From Berghia stephanieae (taxonomy: Eukaryota; Mollusca; Gastropoda; Nudibranchia; Aeolidiidae), in contig CM067445.1 in the NCBI GenBank assembly GCA_034508935.3, positions 22,218,723 through 22,282,722 of the forward strand: 64,000 bases of DNA. The letters are read 5' to 3'. The position numbers were made by a program, and so were the translations under genes. This document shows positions 59,313 to 64,000 of the stretch, in pieces. Every line of letters begins with the position of its first letter. Within the stretch, counting starts at the first letter, position 1. The notes under the pieces are model-generated. The model was not told the DNA's origin, did no database searches, and worked only from the letters and a program-made list of their open reading frames with translations.

Positions 59313-59683
59313 TCCCTCTCCCATTCCCCTCAAGTTGATATGGCAAGGCACGGTTTCCTTGAACTTTTTTGCAAGTCCTGAGCAGTTAGGAAAACCGCTG
59401 GAGTGTATTCAATAAAATATTTTACTCATTTTGTGCTTTTCCTTTCTTTGCTGTTCACGAATTTACTCAATTGTAGTCCTTCAGAAGCATAATGCACATG
59501 GAGTTGGAATTTATACCAGTTATTATTATGTTGTACGGATGGTAATAATTGTTTGTTTCCCTCTTTGATAGGACACTCTGACAGATTTAAAAGCCAATTA
59601 TCTAATCACTGCTAAAATAGTAGTGGACAAAGTGAGCAGAAAAAAAAAAATCCAAACTGACTCTTATGGATTAAAAACAATTT

Positions 59684-59689
59684 TTTATT
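59684..59689 (-). terminator. Candidate NSUN5 polyadenylation signal
   Basis: TTTATT on the + strand (AATAAA on the minus) about 195 bases after the NSUN5 stop. Confidence 0.4.
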
Positions 59690-59883
59690 TTCTTATAGTC
59701 AAGTACTTTACTTATTGAGCTAATGAGCCTCCCAATTTTCATAGCCAGTAAGCCAGTTTTCTAACAATTTACATTGTTTCATCACCATCATCTTTTTCCT
59801 TTTTCTTTTTCTTCTTTTTCTTTCTTCTACCTTCTGCATTGTCCACAATATTTTCATATTCAATATTTTCGGTTAATTTCTCA

Positions 59884-60683
59884 TCAACATCTTTGCTGTG
59901 TTTTTTTCTTTTTCCTTTTCTTCTCAGTAGGGAGAGGCGTATTGTCTGATAATGCATTTGCACCCTCCGAAACATCTTCATCTTTCTTATTTCTTTTCTT
60001 TTTCTTTCTTTTAGCCATATCTTTAAAGTCTTCATCTTCCTCTGCCTTCTTTTTTCTTTTTCTTATATTTTCTGACACATCGTCTGCATCATCATCTTCC
60101 TTATCCAGTTCTTTCTTTCTGTCTTTTATTTCCTCGCAATTTGATTCTGGACAAGAAGTTTCATTTTCATCCTCAGAAAGATGCCTTTTCTTTTTCTTCT
60201 TTTTAGTAGTGTAATGACAACTCTGTCCTACTTTTGATCCATTTGCACTACATGTTTCGATCTTTTCAACTTCAACAAAACTTTCATTGGACTTATCAAC
60301 TACATTCTCACTTATATCATTTTCACAGTCAGACTTCACAGCTTTCTTAATTCTTTCAAAACATGCCACAAAAAATCCTGCGGAAAGGTGATCCTCTGGT
60401 GAGACTCGTAAAAAACTTGAGTGATGCAAAAAACTCTTCATACCACGACTATTTGGCCAGCTTGGTAGAACTGGCAGAAATTGAAAGAGGTGTTTTACAT
60501 TATACATGACCTCTTCTACAACTTCCTCATTTTCCTGATGAGAGGTAGAACAGGTGGAGTAAACGACTCGTTGAACATTTGGAAACCGTAAAGCATGTTT
60601 GAGTAGTGATATCTGGTACCGTTTCAAAGCATGTAATCGCTCAAGAGGGACTTCTTGTCTATATGATGTTCCTGTGGGCATGC
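59884..60683 (-). CDS. NSUN5: NSUN5 last exon (rRNA cytosine-C5 methyltransferase)
   Basis: The exon starts after a TTTATTCAG acceptor (60684-60692) and reads MPTGTSYRQEVPLERLHALK, then LRFPNVQRVVYSTCSTS with the motif VI TC, NEEVVEEVMYNVKHLFQFLP, PSWPNSRG, HHSSFLRVSPEDHLSAGFFV and ACFERI. This is the C-terminal part of the SAM-dependent methyltransferase fold. The last ~150 residues are an acidic/basic low-complexity tail with repeated KKKKKR blocks, likely nucleolar targeting, ending at TGA 59884. NSUN5 methylates a cytosine in large-subunit rRNA. The start of the human counterpart of this exon follows the PSCSGSG catalytic motif; that part must lie beyond 64000, because I do not find it in 60690-64000. 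The gene is convergent with CNTD1. Antisense Ser/Phe-rich frames over the tail are shadows. Confidence 0.88.
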
Positions 60684-60692
60684 CTGAATAAA

Positions 60693-61495
60693 GAAAAAAA
60701 ATTGGGTGGAAAAAAAATTACTCAAAAGCAGAAATTAATCAAGCAAATCCAATATGATTTGATGTTTTCTTCTTTTAAGTAAAATATAATGTCTAATTAT
60801 GAAAAAAAAATAAATTTAAAAGTAAAAGTAAATTCAAGGGACATGGCAGCAATATCAGAAATGCTTGTCAACCATTTGAAAAGATTTATCATATTTTCCC
60901 CAAAATTTATACTAATTTTCTTATATTTTCCCCCCAAAAATCATATTTTCAAGATGTGCAACCACCCAAAATTTCAAATGTAACATTTGCTGAATTTATG
61001 GAGACTTATCAAGCTAGTAGAAGCAAGGAAAAGCCTGCATTTCCTATGGCAATCATCTGTCTGTCAACTCAGATTCTCATCCAGGTGGAGACAATATTTA
61101 ATGACCTTCAACTATTTATCATTATTTACCATTTTTGTTGCATTTAGCATATTTTAGTCAACATTCTCATATGATCATATTTTGGACCTCAAAGCGTATC
61201 AAAATATGAGAAATCATACTGGTTGGCAAGCCTGCGTTTAAATGAATAAATCAGAAAAAAAAATATTTGTTCTATTTTAGGATACACGAATAGTCAGTGG
61301 TTAAAAGACAGGTTTGATAAATATATAACCAAGAAATAAGGTCGACCCCTGACATTTTTCCGACTATACATGGCCGGAATAAGTACCCCCATCATACCAT
61401 CAGATCTGCCAACTTGAACTTTTAAAAATTCATTGTCATAAGAGGAAAAGAATACAGACACTTTAACTAACTTTTAGAAAGAAACAATTCATCCC
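60693..61495. other. No gene recognised; probably NSUN5 intron
   Basis: AT-rich; small frames at 60789-60983 and 60956-61147 match nothing I know. Confidence 0.4.
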
Positions 61496-61506
61496 ATTAA
61501 GGAATA

Positions 61507-62002
61507 ATGTTTTTAAGTAAAAAAATACTTAAAGACTTTCTTAATAATCGAATACAAAGAATCATTGTCAATGGGGTGGAGTCGGATTTTAAGAATGTAA
61601 TTAGCGGTGTACCCCAAGGAAGCGTATTGGGACCACTTTTATTTCTTTTATATATAAATGATTTACCATGTGGCATAAATTCAGCCTGCAAACTGTTTGC
61701 AGATGATACGAAGATCTATAGTACAACTGAACACCATAACATTCTACAAAATGATATATTTTCAATTTTCAAATGGTCTACAACATGGCATTTGGATTTT
61801 AATGTTTCGGAATGTAAAGTATTACATACAGGAAAAAATAATCCATGTCATAATTATTTTACCGATACTTCTATGTCAAATCTACTTTCCGTTGTGCCTT
61901 ATGAAAAGGATGTGGAAGTTACTTTTGATTCATTTTTTAATTTTGATGTACATATTGATAATTGTGTAAGCCGTGCAAACAGAATGATGGAAATAATATA
62001 TA
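61507..62002 (+). mobile_element. CR1-like LINE, RT fragment, left part
   Basis: The frame contains RIIVNGVESDFKNVISGVPQ then GSVLGPLLFLLYINDLP, the FADD catalytic motif in CKLFADDTKIYST, STTWHLDFNVSECKVLHTGK and CVSRANRMMEIIY. It lacks the front of the RT and the endonuclease. It is interrupted at 62002 by a pogo relic and resumes at 63660 in the same frame. Confidence 0.85.
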
Positions 62003-63657
62003 CAGTCGACTCTCCGCTTAATCGCACACCCTCGGGAGTTCAGGGGCGGGGGGCTTTTTCTTTTAAAATTTCTCTTTTTATTCATGCTTCATCGACCACA
62101 AAGAGTGAGATCATTCTTTGTAGGAATGGTAATCGTGAAGTGTCGATTGTAGTACAGCCCCGTCTCGTCTGCAGTGTAAATGTCATTAAATTCGTACTGC
62201 TGAAGAAGTTTCAAAACTTGTCACTCTATTGGCTGGCAGAACAGACATCAGCATCATGTTTTTCGTCATGTTCTTTTTCAAGCAAGATATTCTGTCCATC
62301 TTTCCATCTTGAGAGCCGGCTTTCTAATGGGGAGAAAGACTTGCCTTAATTTTATGCCAGTTCAGTCGACTTTTGAGTGTATCAATGTAGATCAATCAAA
62401 AGATGAGACCCGAGTACTCCCTGTAATTCTTTCTTATTGTTCACGGCTCAGTAGAGGCAAACAATGCACAGGTAGAGAATTGCAATCGAGTTGTCAGACA
62501 ATGTAAACAAACACACGGCATTGGGTGGACTGCGATCTTGTTTCACACCTTGTGATGCAGACAGCGAGTTCTTAGTCAATTAGTCCGTCGTGTCAGGTAA
62601 TCCTTTGATGTCAGTTAACAAGCATTGCACGTCTGACCTAGTCGGGGGTCAGAGGGACAGTGGAATTGCGTTGACGGGAAAGCTTTTTTCGCGAGTGATA
62701 CGATATTAACATGCTGAACTTGTTCAATATGAAACAGAATTTCATTACCTTTTTTAATTGTATTTTTTAAAGATATTTTTCTCAAATCAAGATGGAATCA
62801 AGATGTAGCGTTTGTCACAGTAAAGATTGTTCACAATTATCTTACTAAATTTTATTTTATTAAGAACTGAATTCATCTCACTCCAGTTATATTTCGGTAG
62901 GCTTAGATAAACTTTACCTTCTAATATTAGATCGTCTTTCCTTTTATAGCCTTCCCTCGAATTAATTTCTAATTAGTGAATACTTTTCGTTCTACATTCT
63001 GTCACGTAGCCACTTATTATAAAAGCTGATAGGTCTAACATTTGACACTCACTTTCTCTCCACAATCTATGCCGGACGGCCAGTCGCTCTATTCCTTATA
63101 TATATTGGAAGATTTTTATCTTTTGGGACTTTGTAGATATTATATCTACACCATTAAGACGCCGGAGCTTTTAACTTTGATTGTATAATCTTCAAGGATC
63201 AAACCCGAGCCCGCTGTCAAAGGACTACACAATAACCTCTTACCAATTGCCTGGAAGTGGAATTTTACGAGTCCGATCCTGTTATCAGAGGAATAGATCA
63301 TCCAAGCCCATCAACTGCCTGGAAACGTAAACTTATGAACCTGACATATTATCATAAGTTACGTAAAATATTCATATCTCTATTTGTAACTGCCACGATC
63401 ACTGTTTATCTCTTTTAATTAAATTTCATCATTATTTTTATTTCATTGTAAACAAATCGTTAATTGTTTTTCATTTATAGTAACTAGTAAATTCTGGGGC
63501 CTCATTCTACATATATCTTTATGCATAGTCGAGTAGCTCTTTACTCACTTGAGACCATGACAGCGTTTGTATATAGAAAAAATTCCGTTTTTCGGGAATG
63601 TGTAGCGTATAAGCGGAGTGTGCGATTAACCGATGTGCGGTTAAGCGGAGTGAACTG
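62003..63657 (-). mobile_element. pogo/Tigger relic (1.65 kb) inside the CR1-like LINE
   Basis: Ends: CAGTCGACTCTCCGCTTAAT on the left and, inverted, CAGTTCACTCCGCTTAACCG on the right, flanked by TA at 62001-62002 and 63658-63659. Both are followed inward by ATCGCACAC-type repeats. The minus strand near 62230-62150 still encodes LLQQYEFNDIYTADETGLYY, the first catalytic Asp region of the DDE_1 transposase; the rest is broken or deleted. I see nothing else in 62520-63600. Confidence 0.85.
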
Positions 63658-63659
63658 TA

Positions 63660-64000
63660 GAACCTTTTTAAGTCTTGATAAAACCACATTTTTATATTTG
63701 TATAAATCGCTCATTCGACCAATTCTAGAATACGGAAATTGCATCTGGAGCCCATATATAAAAGACAATCTATTTGTATTGAAAGTGTACAGAGGAGAGC
63801 GACCAAAAAAGATTTATGCAATACAGTATTTATCTTGAAAGGTTAGAATTTCTTGACTTACCAAGTTTGAAATATAGAAGAATTCGTAGGGATTTAATTC
63901 AGGTTTATAGATTGGTACATGGTCTGGATAGGATAGACTTTTCTGATTTTTTTTCATATTCTAATATTACTTTTACTAGAGGGGACAAGTTTAAGATTTT
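63660..64000 (+). mobile_element. CR1-like LINE, RT fragment, right part (runs off window)
   Basis: RTFLSLDKTTFLYLYKSLIR, PILEYGNCIWSPYIKDN, then with two single-base shifts (near 63781 and 63825) VQRRATKKIYAIQ and YLERLEFLDLPSLKYRRIRR, DLIQVYRLVHGL. Typical thumb and C-terminal region of CR1/L2-like ORF2. Removing the pogo relic and one TA joins MMEIIY to RTFLSL without a frame change. Confidence 0.85.

Noticed and set aside
59774-60214. Ser/Phe-rich plus-strand frame
   Set aside because: It is the antisense of the lysine-rich NSUN5 tail.

Overview
This window is AT-rich animal DNA with introns, tRNA-derived SINEs, many microsatellites and many transposons. I infer an invertebrate, most likely a mollusc. 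The grounds are the element mix: an I/Nimb-type LINE with RNase H, a THAP/P-type transposon, a RAG1-N-terminus-like transposon of a kind described in Aplysia, and pogo, Tc1 and piggyBac relics. No species can be named from sequence alone.

Host genes. (1) A seven-exon gene on the + strand, 43639-58390, encodes a 321-residue protein that I recognise as CNTD1, a cyclin-like meiotic crossover factor. All splice phases agree. (2) The last exon of NSUN5, an rRNA m5C methyltransferase, lies on the - strand at 59884-60683, tail to tail with CNTD1. (3) A second, diverged but open NSUN5-like last exon lies on the + strand at 3962-4596. It keeps the same splice-acceptor position, so it comes from a genomic duplication and not a retrocopy.

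Layout. 1-2912: two diverged tandem copies of a unit of about 1.3 kb rich in TAT/CAT microsatellite. 3.9-4.6 kb: NSUN5-like exon. 5.8-7.3 kb: piggyBac relic. 7.7-9.8 kb: pogo/Tigger element whose transposase is followed by three 28-bp repeats carrying a histone-mRNA-type stem-loop. 10.6-11 kb: simple repeats. 11.1-13.8 kb: broken DDE transposase-like gene with a RAG1-like N-terminal zinc region. 14.8-27.2 kb: a nest three layers deep. The oldest layer is a minus-strand stretch with a LINE reverse-transcriptase tail, an SR-rich/coiled-coil reading frame and a TatD-type nuclease. It is split by a 5'-truncated I-type LINE with a 12-bp target duplication. That LINE is split by a 7.0-kb P-type transposon with inverted terminal repeats and a 7-bp target duplication. 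27.4-32.5 kb: unclassified transposase-like fragments. About 33-40.1 kb: a near-complete second copy of the same LINE plus a 3'-only third copy abutting it. 41.1-42.3 kb: an old fourth copy with an expanded A/C tail. 43.6-58.4 kb: CNTD1, whose introns hold a 38-bp minisatellite, a pogo-derived element, a Tc1 relic and SINEs. 59.9-60.7 kb: NSUN5 exon. 61.5-64 kb: a CR1-like LINE split by a pogo relic; removing the relic and one TA restores the LINE frame.

The two main LINE copies are about 99 percent identical by eye, so that family moved recently. The P-type element inside copy 1 must be younger still at this site, yet its transposase is broken in several places. It was therefore probably moved in trans, unless assembly errors explain the breaks. 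I searched for long terminal repeats and virus-like genes and found none I could support.
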